From positions 14,341,420 to 14,405,419 of the forward strand of contig NC_061077.1 in NCBI RefSeq assembly GCF_021917145.1: 64,000 bases of DNA. Direction: 5' to 3'. The translations under genes were made by a program, and so were the position numbers. The notes beneath the pieces are model-generated. The model was given only the letters and a program-made list of their open reading frames with translations, was not told the origin of the DNA and made no database searches. Source of the stretch: Hypomesus transpacificus (lineage: Eukaryota > Chordata > Actinopteri > Osmeriformes > Osmeridae). Shown here piece by piece: positions 1 through 12,639 of this stretch; the stretch's first letter is position 1, and every line of letters begins with the position of its first letter.

Positions 1-3000
1 TTAAAGTGCTTTTCAGCTCCTGAATGGCGTTTTCAATGCATTTACAAGGTTTGGCATGTAACTTCTGGCTGAAGGGTTTACTTGATGTTTTAACAGTTAC
101 AACTTGTTTCCGTGGGCGTTTATACATAGTAAAGGTCTTTTCTGAAGATGTTTGGCCATTAGAATTCAGTTTTAGAGACTTTCATTTTTTATTGCTTTAA
201 AGTGCTTTTCAGCTCCTGAATGGCGTTTTCAATGCATTTACAAGGTTTGGCATTTAACTTCTGGCTGAAGGGTTTTCTTGATGTTTTAACAGTTATAACA
301 TGTTTCTGTGGGCGTTTATACATAGTAAAGGTCTTTTCTGAAGATGTTTGGCCATTAGAATTCAGTTTGTGAGACTTTCATTTTTTTATTGCTTTAAAGT
401 GCTTTTCAGCTCCTGAATGGCGTTTTCAATGCATTTACAAGGTTTGGCATGTAACTTCTGGCTGAAGGGTTTTCTTGATGTTTTAACTGTTCTAACATGT
501 TTCTGTGGGCGTTTATACATAGTATAGGTGTTTTCTGAAGATGTTTGGCCATTAGAATTCAGTTTGTGAGACTTTCATTTTTTATTGCTTTAAAGTGCTT
601 TTCAGCTCCTGAATGGCGTTTTCAATGCATTTACAAGGTTTGGCATGTAACTTCTGGATGAAGGGTTTTCTTGATGTTTTAACTGTTCTAACATGTTTCT
701 GTGGGCATTTATATATAGTAAAGGTGTTTTCTGAAGATGTTTGGCCATTAGAATTCAGTTTGTGAGACTTTCATTTTTTTATTGCTTTAAAGTGCTTTTC
801 AGCTCCTGAATGGCATTTTCAATGCATTTACAAGGTTTGGCATTTAACTTCTGGCTGAAGGGATTTCTTGATGTTTTAACTGTTCTAACATGTTTCTGTT
901 GGCGTTAACATATGGCGAAGGTGTCTTTTGAAGATGTTTGGCCATTAGAATTCAGTTTGTGAGACTTTCATTTTTGTATTGCTTTAAAGTGCTTTTCAGC
1001 TCCTGAATGGCATTTTCAATGCATTTACAAGGTTTGGCATTTAACTTCTGGCTGAAGGGATTTCTTGATGTTTTAACTGTTCTAACATGTTTCTGTTGGC
1101 GTTAACATATGGCGAAGGTGTCTTCTGAAGATGTTTGGCCATTAGAATTCAGTTTGTGAGACTTTCATTTTTGTATTGCTTTAAAGTGCTTTTCAGCTCC
1201 TGAATGGCGTTTTCAATGCATTCACAATGTTTGGCATTTAACTTCTGGCTGAAGGGTTTTCTAGATGTTTTAACAGTTACAACATGTTTCTGTGGGCGTT
1301 TATACATAGTAAAGGTGTTTTTTGAAGATGTTTGGCCATTAGAATTCAGTTTGTGAGACTTTCATTTTTATATTGCTTTTAAAGCTTTAAAGTGCTTTTC
1401 AGCTCCTGAATGGGGTTTTCAATGCATTTACAAGGTTGGGCATGTAACTTCTGGCTGAAGGGTTTTCTTGATGTTTTAACTGTTCTAACATGTTTCTGTG
1501 GGTGTTTATACATAGTAAAGTTGTTTTCTGAAGATGTTTGACCATTAGAATTTAGTTTTTGAGACTTTCATTTTTTTTATTGCTTTAAAGTGCTTTTCAG
1601 CTCCTGATTGGCGTTTTCAATGCATTTACAAGGTTTGGCATTTATCTTCTGGCTGAAGGGTTTTCTTGATGTTTTAACTGTTCTAACATGTTTCTGTGGG
1701 CGTTGTTACGTAGGAAAGGTGTTTTCTGAAGATGTTTGGCCATTAGAATTCAGTTTGTGGACTATCATTCTTTAAAGCTTTAAAGTGCTTTTCAGCTCCT
1801 GAATGGGGTTTTCAATGCATTTACAAGGTTGGGCATGTAACTTCTGGCTGAAGGGTTTTCTTGATGTTTTAACTGTTCTAACATGTTTCTGTGGGTGTTT
1901 ATACATAGTAAAGGTGTTTTCTGAAGATGTTTGACCATTAGAATTCAGTTTTTGAGACTTTCATTTTTTTTATTGCTTTAAAGTGCTTTTCAGCTCCTGA
2001 ATGGCGTTTTAAATACATTTACAAGGTTTGGCATGTAACTTCTGGCTGAAGGGTTTTCTTGATGTTTTAACTGTTGTAACATGATTCTTTGGGCGTTTAT
2101 ACATGGTACAGGTGTCTTCTGATGATGTTTGGCCAATAGAATTCAGTTTTTGAGACTTTCTTTTTTTATTGGTTTAAAGGGCTTTTCAGCTCCTGAATGG
2201 CGTTTTCAATGCATTTACAAGGTTTGGCATTTAACTTCTGGCTGAACGGTTTTCTTGATGTTTTAACTGTTCTAACATGTTTCTGTGGGCGTTTCTACAT
2301 GGTAGAGGTGTCTTCTGAAGATGTTTGGCCATTAGAATTCAATTTTTGAGACTTTCATTTTTTTATTGCTTTAAAGTGCTTTTCAGCTCCTGAATGGCAT
2401 TTTCAATGCATTTACAAGGTTTGGCATTTAACTTCTGGCTGAAGGGATTTCTTGATGTTTTAACTGTTCTAACATGTTTCTGTTGGCGTTAACATATGGC
2501 GAAGGTGTCTTCTGAAGATGTTTGGCCATTAGAATTCAGTTTGTGAGACTTTCATTTTTGTATTGCTTTAAAGTGCTTTTCAGCTCCTGAATGGCATTTT
2601 CAATGCATTTACAAGGTTTGGCATTTAACTTCTGGCTGAAGCGATTTCTTGATGTTTTAACTGTTCTAACATGTTTCTGTTGGCGTTAACATATGGCGAA
2701 GGTGTCTTCTGAAGATGTTTGGCCATTAGAATTCAGTTTGTGAGACTTTCATTTTTGTATTGCTTTAAAGTGCTTTTCAGCTCCTGAATGGCGTTTTCAA
2801 TGCATTCACAAGGTTTGGCATTTAACTTCTGGCTGAAGGGTTTTCTAGATGTTTTAACAGTTACAACATGTTTCTGTGGGCGTTTATACATAGTAAAGGT
2901 GTTTTTTGAAGATGTTTGGCCATTAGAATTCAGTTTGTGAGACTTTCATTTTTATATTGCTTTTAAAGCTTTAAAGTGCTTTTCAGCTCCTGAATGGGGT

Positions 3001-5938
3001 TTTCAATGCATTTACAAGGTTGGGCATGTAACTTCTGGCTGAAGGGTTTTCTTGATGTTTTAACTGTTCTAACATGTTTCTGTGGGTGTTTATACATAGT
3101 AAAGTTGTTTTCTGAAGATGTTTGACCATTAGAATTCAGTTTTTGAGACTTTCATTTTTTTTATTGCTTTAAAGTGCTTTTCAGCTCCTGATTGGCGTTT
3201 TCAATGCATTTACAAGGTTTGGCATTTATCTTCTGGCTGAAGGGTTTTCTTGATGTTTTAACTGTTCTAACATGTTTCTGTGGGCGTTGTTACGTAGGAA
3301 AGGTGTTTTCTGAAGATGTTTGGCCATTAGAATTCAGTTTGTGAGACTATCATTCTTTAAAGCTTTAAAGTGCTTTTCAGCTCCTGAATGGGGTTTTCAA
3401 TGCATTTACAAGGTTGGGCATGTAACTTCTGGCTGAAGGGTTTTCTTGATGTTTTAACTGTTCTAACATGTTTCTGTGGGTGTTTATACATAGTAAAGGT
3501 GTTTTCTGAAGATGTTTGACCATTAGAATTCAGTTTTTGAGACTTTCATTTTTTTTATTGCTTTAAAGTGCTTTTCAGCTCCTGAATGGCGTTTTAAATA
3601 CATTTACAAGGTTTGGCATGTAACTTCTGGCTGAAGGGTTTTCTTGATGTTTTAACTGTTGTAACATGATTCTTTGGGCGTTTATACATGGTACAGGTGT
3701 CTTCTGATGATGTTTGGCCAATAGAATTCAGTTTTTGAGACTTTCTTTTTTTATTGGTTTAAAGGGCTTTTCAGCTCCTGAATGGCGTTTTCAATGCATT
3801 TACAAGGTTTGGCATTTAACTTCTGGCTGAACGGTTTTCTTGATGTTTTAACTGTTCTAACATGTTTCTGTGGGCGTTTCTACATGGTAGAGGTGTCTTC
3901 TGAAGATGTTTGGCCATTAGAATTCAATTTTTGAGACTTTCATTTTTTTATTGCTTTAAAGTGCTTTTCAGCTCCTGAATGGCGTTTTCAATGCATTTAC
4001 AAGGTTTGGCATGTAACTTCTGGCTGAAAGGTTTTCTTGATGTTTTAACAGTTCTAACATGTTTCTGTGGGCATTTATATATAGTAAAGGTGTTTTCTGA
4101 AGATGTTTGGCCATTAGAATTCAGTTTGTGAGACTTTCATTTTTTTATTGCTTTAAAGTGCTTTTCAGCTCCTGAATGGCATTTTCAATGCATTTACAAG
4201 GTTTGGCATTTAACTTCTGGCTGAAGGGATTTCTTGATGTTTTAACTGTTCTAACATGTTTCTGTTGGCGTTAACATATGGCGAAGGTGTCTTCTGAAGA
4301 TGTTTGGCCATTAGAATTCAGTTTGTGAGACTTTCATTTTTGTATTGCTTTAAAGTGCTTTTCAGCTCCTGAATGGCATTTTCAATGCATTTACAAGGTT
4401 TGGCATTTAACTTCTGGCTGAAGGGATTTCTTGATGTTTTAACTGTTCTAACATGTTTCTGTTGGCGTTAACATATGGCGAAGGTGTCTTCTGAAGATGT
4501 TTGGCCATTAGAATTCAGTTTGTGAGACTTTCATTTTTGTATTGCTTTAAAGTGCTTTTCAGCTCCTGAATGGCGTTTTCAATGCATTCACAAGGTTTGG
4601 CATTTAACTTCTGGCTGAAGGGTTTTCTAGATGTTTTAACAGTTACAACATGTTTCTGTGGGCGTTTATACATAGTAAAGGTGTTTTTTGAAGATGTTTG
4701 GCCATTAGAATTCAGTTTGTGAGACTTTCATTTTTATATTGCTTTTAAAGCTTTAAAGTGCTTTTCAGCTCCTGAATGGGGTTTTCAATGCATTTACAAG
4801 GTTGGGCATGTAACTTCTGGCTGAAGGGTTTTCTTGATGTTTTAACTGTTCTAACATGTTTCTGTGGGTGTTTATACATAGTAAAGTTGTTTTCTGAAGA
4901 TGTTTGACCATTAGAATTCAGTTTTTGAGACTTTCATTTTTTTTATTGCTTTAAAGTGCTTTTCAGCTCCTGATTGGCGTTTTCAATGCATTTACAAGGT
5001 TTGGCATTTATCTTCTGGCTGAAGGGTTTTCTTGATGTTTTAACTGTTCTAACATGTTTCTGTGGGCGTTGTTACGTAGGAAAGGTGTTTTCTGAAGATG
5101 TTTGGCCATTAGAATTCAGTTTGTGAGACTATCATTCTTTAAAGCTTTAAAGTGCTTTTCAGCTCCTGAATGGGGTTTTCAATGCATTTACAAGGTTGGG
5201 CATGTAACTTCTGGCTGAAGGGTTTTCTTGATGTTTTAACTGTTCTAACATGTTTCTGTGGGTGTTTATACATAGTAAAGGTGTTTTCTGAAGATGTTTG
5301 ACCATTAGAATTCAGTTTTTGAGACTTTCATTTTTTTTATTGCTTTAAAGTGCTTTTCAGCTCCTGAATGGCGTTTTAAATACATTTACAAGGTTTGGCA
5401 TGTAACTTCTGGCTGAAGGGTTTTCTTGATGTTTTAACTGTTGTAACATGATTCTTTGGGCGTTTATACATGGTACAGGTGTCTTCTGATGATGTTTGGC
5501 CAATAGAATTCAGATTTTGAGACTTTCTTTTTTTATTGGTTTAAAGGGCTTTTCAGCTCCTGAATGGCGTTTTCAATGCATTTACAAGGTTTGGCATTTA
5601 ACTTCTGGCTGAACGGTTTTCTTGATGTTTTAACTGTTCTAACATGTTTCTGTGGGCGTTTCTACATGGTAGAGGTGTCTTCTGAAGATGTTTGGCCATT
5701 AGAATTCAATTTTTGAGACTTTCATTTTTTTATTGCTTTAAAGTGCTTTTCAGCTCCTGAATGGCGTTTTCAATGCATTTACAAGGTTTGGCATGTAACT
5801 TCTGGCTGAAAGGTTTTCTTGATGTTTTAACAGTTCTAACATGTTTCTGTGGGCGTTTATACATAGTAAGGGTCGTTTCTGAAGATATTTGGCCATTAGA
5901 ATTCAGTTTGTGAGACTTTCATTTTTTATTGCTTTAAA
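1..5938. repeat. Satellite array, ~198-bp monomer with higher-order units
   Basis: Tandem array entering from outside the window, about 30 head-to-tail monomers of 196-198 bp. Each monomer carries recognisable blocks: gctttaaagtgcttttcagc, ctcctgaatggcgttttcaa, a gaattc site in ttagaattcag, and gagactttcattttt. Diagnostic variants recur at fixed large spacing: the 'gcttttaaagc' junction is at 1375, 2959 and 4741, 'ttaacatatggcg' pairs recur near 905/1102, 2490/2688 and 4270/4468, and 'gttacgtagg' near 1705, 3289 and 5071. The spacings are about 1584 and 1782 bp, that is 8 and 9 monomers, so this is a higher-order repeat. Non-coding; I see no gene in it. A centromeric, pericentromeric or subtelomeric role is possible but not shown. 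Confidence 0.95.
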
Positions 5939-5959
5939 AGTTGATCAGACTGTCATAGA

Positions 5960-6763
5960 GTGAGGGAACTCAAGATATTGCTTGAACATGTGAACATTAA
6001 GTTGCTTGAGCAGACTAATAGAGCAAAAACTAATTGTGAGAAGTCAGTAGTTGTGAAACAGGCTGAAGGTAGCGTTCATTCTCAAGGGAAACAAAAGAGT
6101 CTACCTAAGACTAGCCTATTTACCGACGATAAAGATGATGTTGTTGCTATAGCTGTGGCTATGCAGAGGAGAGCCAGAGACAGGGAAAATGCATTGTTAG
6201 GAGAAGCAGCGGGTCAAGTGCAGCCAGCACAGAACTTACAAGAGAATGTTGAGGTTCATATCACAACAAATATGATTGGTGAGGTTATTCAGGAATGCCT
6301 GTAACTATCAGTTGAACCCCCAGGTATCAATGAACCCTATGTGTGCATATCCAGGCCCTGATGTATGACAGCCTCTGTACCTTTATCGCCCATGGTCAGT
6401 GACTGAGCTGAGGGAGCTAGGAAAGGGATTTCCTGACGTGAGAAAACTTAAAGCATACATTTCTGATGGTGTTTAATGGCAGTAATACTGGAGGGGTGTT
6501 GCTTGACTGGAGCAAAGTGTATGATCGCAAACAGAGAAAAGGAGGATCCCAGAGATTATATGGAAAGACTTACTAGGATGTTTTTGAAAAAAAACATTCT
6601 GATTTTACAGCAGCTGCATCCCCATGCCATTTTGTCATGTGTTCATATGTGGATTGCTTCTGAACTCCAGATAGAAAAGAAGAAACAGGTTCTACATTGG
6701 GAGAACAAACCTGTGGATATGATTATGGATTATGCCAAACATAATTGTACACTGATGCAGTAG
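5960..6763 (+). pseudogene. ERV gag remnant
   Basis: Two broken open stretches (5960-6304 and 6476-6763) with in-between coding similarity in other frames. The segment around 6370-6450 reads, in one frame, as a capsid-like stretch with a W-x4-ELRELGKGFPD motif, the usual start of the gamma-type capsid N-terminal core. The second stretch has a region like the capsid C-terminal part (DPRDYMERL). No zinc-knuckle nucleocapsid was recognised. Frameshifts between the pieces make it non-functional. Confidence 0.6.
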
Positions 6764-7379
6764 AATGCAGGAAAGAAAGTTGAGAAATGAACAACATTGC
6801 AAATGAATGTCTAACGGAAAGAAAATAATATGTTTAAAGGAAAAGGAGAACCAGGGGCAGACAGCAAGGGGAGTAAGAGATAGACAGGGATTTGTGCATA
6901 CTCTGTAAACAGATACGCCACAGGGAAAGTGATTTTCCAGGCACAATATAGTACAGTCAGGATCCTTCAGTCACGTACTCCATACTACTGTACTCAACCC
7001 CTTCCGTTTTCTTCAGAATGAAGAGCTTGCTGAGGCCTGCTCAAGGACACTCAGACAGTAAACAACCACAATCATAATAATAATAAAATAGGGGAGGCAG
7101 AGAGCTTCTCTTTTTCAAGTAAGATACAGAGCTACTAGGTCAGCCAGTTCAACTGTAGACAGTACCCGAAATCCTTGAGATGGTAGTGGTAGTTTCTGGG
7201 GTTCAAGTGGACACAACTGTCAGTTCACTCTTATGGGTGGATAGATGGATCTTTGAATGATGATGTATTTCTTTCAACTATGGGGTGTCAAATAAATCTG
7301 TTGGAAAGGAATTTGTTGCGCAAACCGAACCAAAATGATATGCACTACTGATTTTCTTGTCTATTCCTTAGGATAAAGA

Positions 7380-10035
7380 ACACTTGGCCTAGCAATCCCA
7401 CACACATCCCCCAGCAGTGGAATGCAGAGATTTTAGCCACAACATATGTGGCCTTGCTAGAAGCTGGGCCTGAGCTCCTGTGGGCCACACAAGCTAATCA
7501 TATTGGGCGCATTAAGAATGCTACCCCAGTTGTTATCATTGTTTGTAGTAAGACTCTTGAGAACCGTACCTCAGTATGCTAGTAATAGAGAAGTAGGGAA
7601 AGGTATTGTCCCAGTTATGGATGCGTTGTTGAAACAAGGAGTCATAGGTAGACTTAAGGTCAATTTGATCCTTTAAGGCTAATGAAATACTTGGAAGTTT
7701 ATTATGGGTTATTAGCTGGTAATGCCTGTGTTATACATTCTGTTGTGCTTAACTCTGTTACGATACTTAGCAAATAACCCTGTTACTTTCTAGCTCTGTG
7801 AATGACTATTGTTTATTGTCTATTGACGCCTGATAGAGTGGAGGCCATCCGATGGATACCGAAGTGTAAAACACCAAAACAACTCAAGTCTTTTTCTAGG
7901 TTCAGCCGGGTATTGTCGTTAGTAGATCCTTGATTATGCTGTGTTGGCTAAACCTCTCCTTGATTTAAGGAAGGAGACTGATACTCATTTGTTGTGGAAA
8001 ACTGTTGCTGATAAATGATTTGTATCTCTCAAGCAGGCCTTGGCCCAAGCGCCAGCTCTTGGTTTGCCAGACTACACCAAGGTGTACTGACCCAGCAGCA
8101 TGGTAATCTTAAGAGGCCTATCGCCTATGTGAGTTCTTCTTTAGATACTGTGGCAGCAGGTCCCCCCCCCCGTGCTTACGAGCAGTCTGTGCTGCGGCAA
8201 CATGTGTGGAAGCAACTTCAGAGATAGTCCTGGGGTCGCCCTTGGCAGTGATGGTTTCTCATGCAGTAAGAGCTTTTCTGTTATGCACCAAAACTCAATA
8301 CTTGTCAGCCACGAGCAAAGTAAACTGATTTTGTTGACTCAAGGTAACATTACGATCCATAGATGCTCCAGCTTCATTGTTGCCCACCCCTGATGATGGT
8401 GAACCACATGACTGTGAGATGGTTGTCGATAAAGTGCTAACACCCAAACCTGATATGTTGTGACAAACTTATGAATAATGCTGAACTTGTGTTGTATGTA
8501 GATGGATCTTCGTCCCGAGCATGGGATGGCGCTCTAAACTCCGGATAAGCGGTCTGCACGGACAGTGAGACATTCGAATCTGGTAAACTGTCTCCACAAT
8601 GCACTGCACAGCAGGTAGAGTTTTGCTTTGACAAGGGCATGTTGTTTGTCAGAAGGCAAGGTCGTAAATATTCACACTGACTCGAGGTATGGATTTAGAG
8701 TAACTCACAATTTTGGTGCCATATGGCCAGAAAGAGGTTTCATTAACTCCTCAGGTGGAGCAATTAAGAATGGAAAGATGATTTGATAATTTAATACTAC
8801 TACTGAGAAAGCTAGCTATTGTTAAGTGTGAGGCTCATACTAACAATACAGAAAAATGTTTCAAGAGGAAATGCTAGAGCTGATGTTGCAGCAAAGGCTG
8901 CGGCCCATTGATTTGTCCCAGGTCTCTATTTGTTCTTTGTGTCTCAGCAACCGGAAACGCGCACTCCCTCTCTTCATGTTGTGGTGGACCTTCAAGTCGC
9001 TGCTGATAACACTGAGAGGGATGGTTGGTTATCTGTTGGCTGTGTGAAAGATTCCATGTGCATTGTTCCCTTGGTTGGCTCGCATGGCGCACGGATGTGC
9101 CCATACGATCAAGGGGGGTATGGTCTAAATAGTAAATACAGATTGGTTTGCACCTGGTTTTTCCACAAAGGCTGAGCAACATTGTGCTCAGTGTCATATT
9201 TACCAGCAGCATAATCCCGAAAAGGGACCAAAGAGAAGAGACGCAGCCCACCCACCACCAAGTGGTCCTTTTAATCCTATTAATTTACAAATGTATTTTA
9301 TGCAGATGAACAAGTGTTGTAATTTTGAATGTGTACTTGTAATTGTTGTCATGTTCTCGAAATGGGTAGAAGCCTACCCATGTCGGAAAGTTGATGCTAC
9401 CACGGTAGCCAAGATTTTATTATTAGAGATGTGATCTGTAGATATGGGATCCTCACGAGACTGTCCAGTGATAGAGGTTCACATTTCATGGGTCAAAATT
9501 GTTCAGGAACTTTGTAAAGCGCTCCAGATCAACCGGCATTTCCACTGTCCCTACCACCCACAGTCTGTGGCCGGGGGCAGTGGAGAGGCAACATGGAACT
9601 TTGAGAAACAAACTAGCCAAGATATGTGAACAGACAGGCCTGAAGTGGCCTGATGCACTTCCACTAGCTCTTATGGCCATGAGGTCCACTCCCCAGAGGA
9701 GGAATGGACTTTCCCCACACAAGATATATTGTAGGGAGACCAATGAGATTGCCTGTATCTCCCACCATCATTGACACAGATGGATATCCACCAGATGGAT
9801 GATACAATGTTAAACTTTTGTTACGCCCTTCCTAGAGCAGCCAGGGTTGTGCATTCACAGGTGAAAGCTGCCCTGCCTGGGGAGCCATGTCATCCCTATC
9901 AACCGGGAGACTACGTGTACGTGAAAGTGCACAAACGGAGGACTGCCTCTCACCGAGATGGAGCAGTCTATAGCTGTTTATCTTGGTGACTCACAGCTGT
10001 GAAAGTGGAGGGTCGTCCGACACGGAGCCATGCGA
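7380..10035 (+). pseudogene. ERV pol remnant (RT edge, RNase H, integrase)
   Basis: Ordered fragments of pol, all broken. Around 7560-7670 is the start of reverse transcriptase (a stretch containing KGIVPVMDALLKQGVI). The catalytic RT core is not visible, so an internal deletion is likely. Around 7890-8200 comes the connection/RNase H entry (GVLTQ...RPIAYVSS..LD), and around 8490-8640 an RNase H core with LYVDGSSSR. Around 9330-9760 are integrase pieces, including a catalytic-core segment (SKWVEAYPC; RGSHFMGQ) and a C-terminal stretch (WPDALPLALMAMRSTPQ). A GPY/F-like tail follows at about 9890-10035 (PGDYVYVKVHKR). Many stops and frame changes. Integrase is the best preserved part. Confidence 0.75.
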
Positions 10036-11056
10036 CACACTGCGAAAAAAAACCTTCACCGAACAACACGGTGGAGGGTTTCAATGGAGAGCCAGGGACC
10101 GGTGGAGGAGCAGGTGCACCTCCAAATGGTGCCTGCTCCAACTTCATTTGTCTCATCCCCACTGGGTTACTCTTCCAGGAGTACACCAAGGGGGGTGGAG
10201 ACCCGTTTGCAGCAGCTGATCCTGGAGCAGGTTCCAGTCCAGCGGACCGATTTGAGTCAGAACCAGGACCCGCCATCCAGCACTCCAATCCAGGGGTGCC
10301 GAGAAGGAGGTCCCAAAGAGCACCCACCCGGAGGTGTTGAAGACGTCGAAAAGTGAGTCACATGTGGAGAAAGCCAGAGAGGGGCTGCTGTTGCTACCAT
10401 GCCTCTCTCCCTCATGTGTGATTCATGAAGCAGATGACAGCACCCAGACGGGAAACCAGAGAGATGAGCCTGGAGAGGGGAAGACACTTTCAGTCTTCCT
10501 CCGGCCTCTACATGAAGCAGATGACAGCACCCAAAAAGGGGACGAGAGGATACTGAGGCAGTGGCCCTCGGTTGTTTCAAGGAAACAGAGGCCGCTGCCT
10601 GAGCTGCGGTGCGAGATGAGATCCAGACATACTGACGCACACACCTGACAGACATTTACTGATACTGGACGCACGAGTCCACAGACATCGCATACATGAG
10701 CCACACCGAGAGTCACTATTGCACGCTCCCAATTATACTGATGTGAACATTGAGATTCATCATAAAGCACACATGAAGAACAATTTGTACAACAGCACCT
10801 TACCGTGGATGAAAAAAAGTGACTGGACCAGCATTAGAGGGGACAGACCTTGCAGAGTTTGTTGTTAGAGTCTCAAGCACCCTGGAGGTTATCCAGGGAT
10901 ATCTGTCCCTCTGTCAATGGCTGATATGTGTAATGTTAAGAAGTGGTTTTGTGTAAGGTTGGATGTAACAAATGTGACTGTTCTATGGAACGAATCAGTC
11001 ATCTCTTGAATATGCCCCACTTGCATGGTTATGTGTATGGCACAGTGGTACAGTGA
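10036..11056 (+). pseudogene. ERV pol-env junction, degenerate env leader/SU region
   Basis: Three overlapping open frames cover 9983-10648, but none has a recognisable start, signal peptide or SU motif except Pro/Gly-rich sequence and an Arg-rich stretch near 10300-10350. A block beginning catgaagcagatgacagcac occurs twice (about 10424 and 10512), a local 88-bp direct duplication. By position this is the start of env of the defective provirus. No functional protein is supported. Confidence 0.4.
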
Positions 11057-12637
11057 GAGTGTGTCACGACGTGTGGAGGGGTAGGACCCAAACGCAGGAG
11101 AGTCAGCAGGCATGGTCCAAAAACAAAAGGGTTTAATGCTCAAAACGGGAAACAGACAGGGTACACGCAGGGACAAAGGGTAAAACCAAAAACAATAGGG
11201 GGGCACGGCTGTGGCCGTGACAGTACCCCCCTCTCAAGGGACGTCACCCGACGACCCACAAGGCAGGGCAGGGGGTCGGGGCAGGTCCGGGGGACGACCC
11301 GGAGGCAGGGCAGAGGGTCGAGGCAGGTCCGGGGGGCGGCCCGGAGGCAGGGCAGAGGTACGGGGCAGGTCCGGGGGGCGGCCCGGAGGCAGGGCAGAGG
11401 GTCGGGGCAGGTCCGGGGGGCGACCCGGACGCCGGAGCACGGGCACGGGGGCGCCTGGGAGCGCGGACGAGGAGGCGCCTGGGAGCGCGGACGAGGGGGC
11501 GCCTGGGAGCGCGGACGAGGGGGCGCCTGGGAGCGCGGACGAGGGGGCGCCTGGGAGCGTGGACGAGGGGGCGCATGGGAGCGCGGGCACCGGGGCGCAT
11601 GGGAGCGCGGGCACCGGGGCGCATGGGAGCGCGGGCACCGGGGCGCATGGGAGCGCGGGCACCGGGGCGCATGGGAGCGCTGGCACCGGGGCGCATGGGA
11701 GCGCGGGCACCGGGGCGCATGGGAGCGCGGGCACCGCGGCAGGCAGCAGCCAGAAGTCCTCGGGCGGAGGAGGCCAGAAGTCCTCGGGCGGAGGAGGCGG
11801 CGACCAGGAGTCCTCGGGCGGAGGAGGCGGCGGCCAGGAGTCCTCGGGCGGAGGAGGAGGCGGCCAGGAGTCCTCGGGCGGAGGAGGAGGCGGCCAGGAG
11901 TCCTCGGATGGCCTGGCACTGGGCGGCACAACCTCGGGGCGAGGCAGGGGCTCAGGGCAGGAACGAGGCTGGGGCACAGGGCAGGAACGAGGCTGGGGCA
12001 CAGGGCAGGAACGAGGCTGGGGCACCGGGCAGGAACGAGGCTGGGGCACCGGGCAGGAACGAGGCTGGGGCACCGGGCAGGAACGAGGCTGGGGTACAGG
12101 GCAGGAACAAGGCTGGGGCACAGGGCAGGAACGAGGCTGGGCTACAGGACAGGAACGAGGCTGGGGCACAGGGCAGGAACGAGGCAGGGGTACAGGGCAG
12201 GAACGGGGCTGGGTTCTGGCGGCAGGCGGCCGAAACTCCCTGGCATGAACAGCCTTGGTGGTCTGGGTGCTGGGCGGCGCAACCTTCTTCGTCCGGGCGC
12301 AGGGCGGCACAACCTCAGGATGAGGCAGGGGCACAGGGCAGGATCGAGGCAGGGGCCCAGGGCAGGACCAAGGCTGGGGTCGGGGTTCGGGCTGGGGCTG
12401 GAGCCAAGGCAGTAACCAGGGCCTAGGGTGGGCCCTCCGCTGTAGGCTTCGTGGACCACCCAAGGCAAGCCTGGTCCCAAGGAAAGGGTTTGGGTCCTAC
12501 CCCTCCACACGTCGTGACAGAATGCTAAGACCACATAAGGACCCAGCGGAGAGTCACCTAAACCCTTTTGTTTTTGGACCATGCCTGCTGACTCTCCTGC
12601 GTTTGGGTCCTACCCCTCCACACGTCGTGACAGAGTG
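11057..12637. mobile_element. TIR-flanked element with internal minisatellites, inside ERV env
   Basis: The element spans 11062-12632. Its ends are 74-bp inverted repeats (11062-11135 and 12559-12632), identical by eye, beginning TGTCACGACGTGTGG. The 5-bp direct duplication gagtg flanks it at 11057-11061 and 12633-12637. The interior is very GC-rich and built of short tandem repeats: about 42 bp (11260-11430), 24 bp (11450-11740), 27-30 bp (11755-11910) and 24 bp (11945-12210). Both strands are open for hundreds of codons, for example 409 codons on minus at 11234-12463 with Pro/Arg/Cys-rich repeats. I read this as a consequence of repeat composition and not as proof of a gene. Near the left end the minus strand shows GGGGGTAC followed by TGTCACGG, and the 161-bp stretch 11062-11222 has TG...CA ends, so an LTR-derived origin is an alternative. 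Superfamily not assigned. Confidence 0.75.
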
Positions 12638-12639
12638 TT

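Noticed and set aside
1..5938. Regular repeats as a CRISPR array
   Set aside because: Repeats are contiguous ~198-bp monomers without spacers, in a eukaryotic genome.
11211..12248. 345-codon Gly-rich plus-strand frame as a silk- or collagen-like gene
   Set aside because: It lies wholly in tandem minisatellites inside a transposable element, with equally long frames on the other strand; no signal peptide, promoter or splice evidence.
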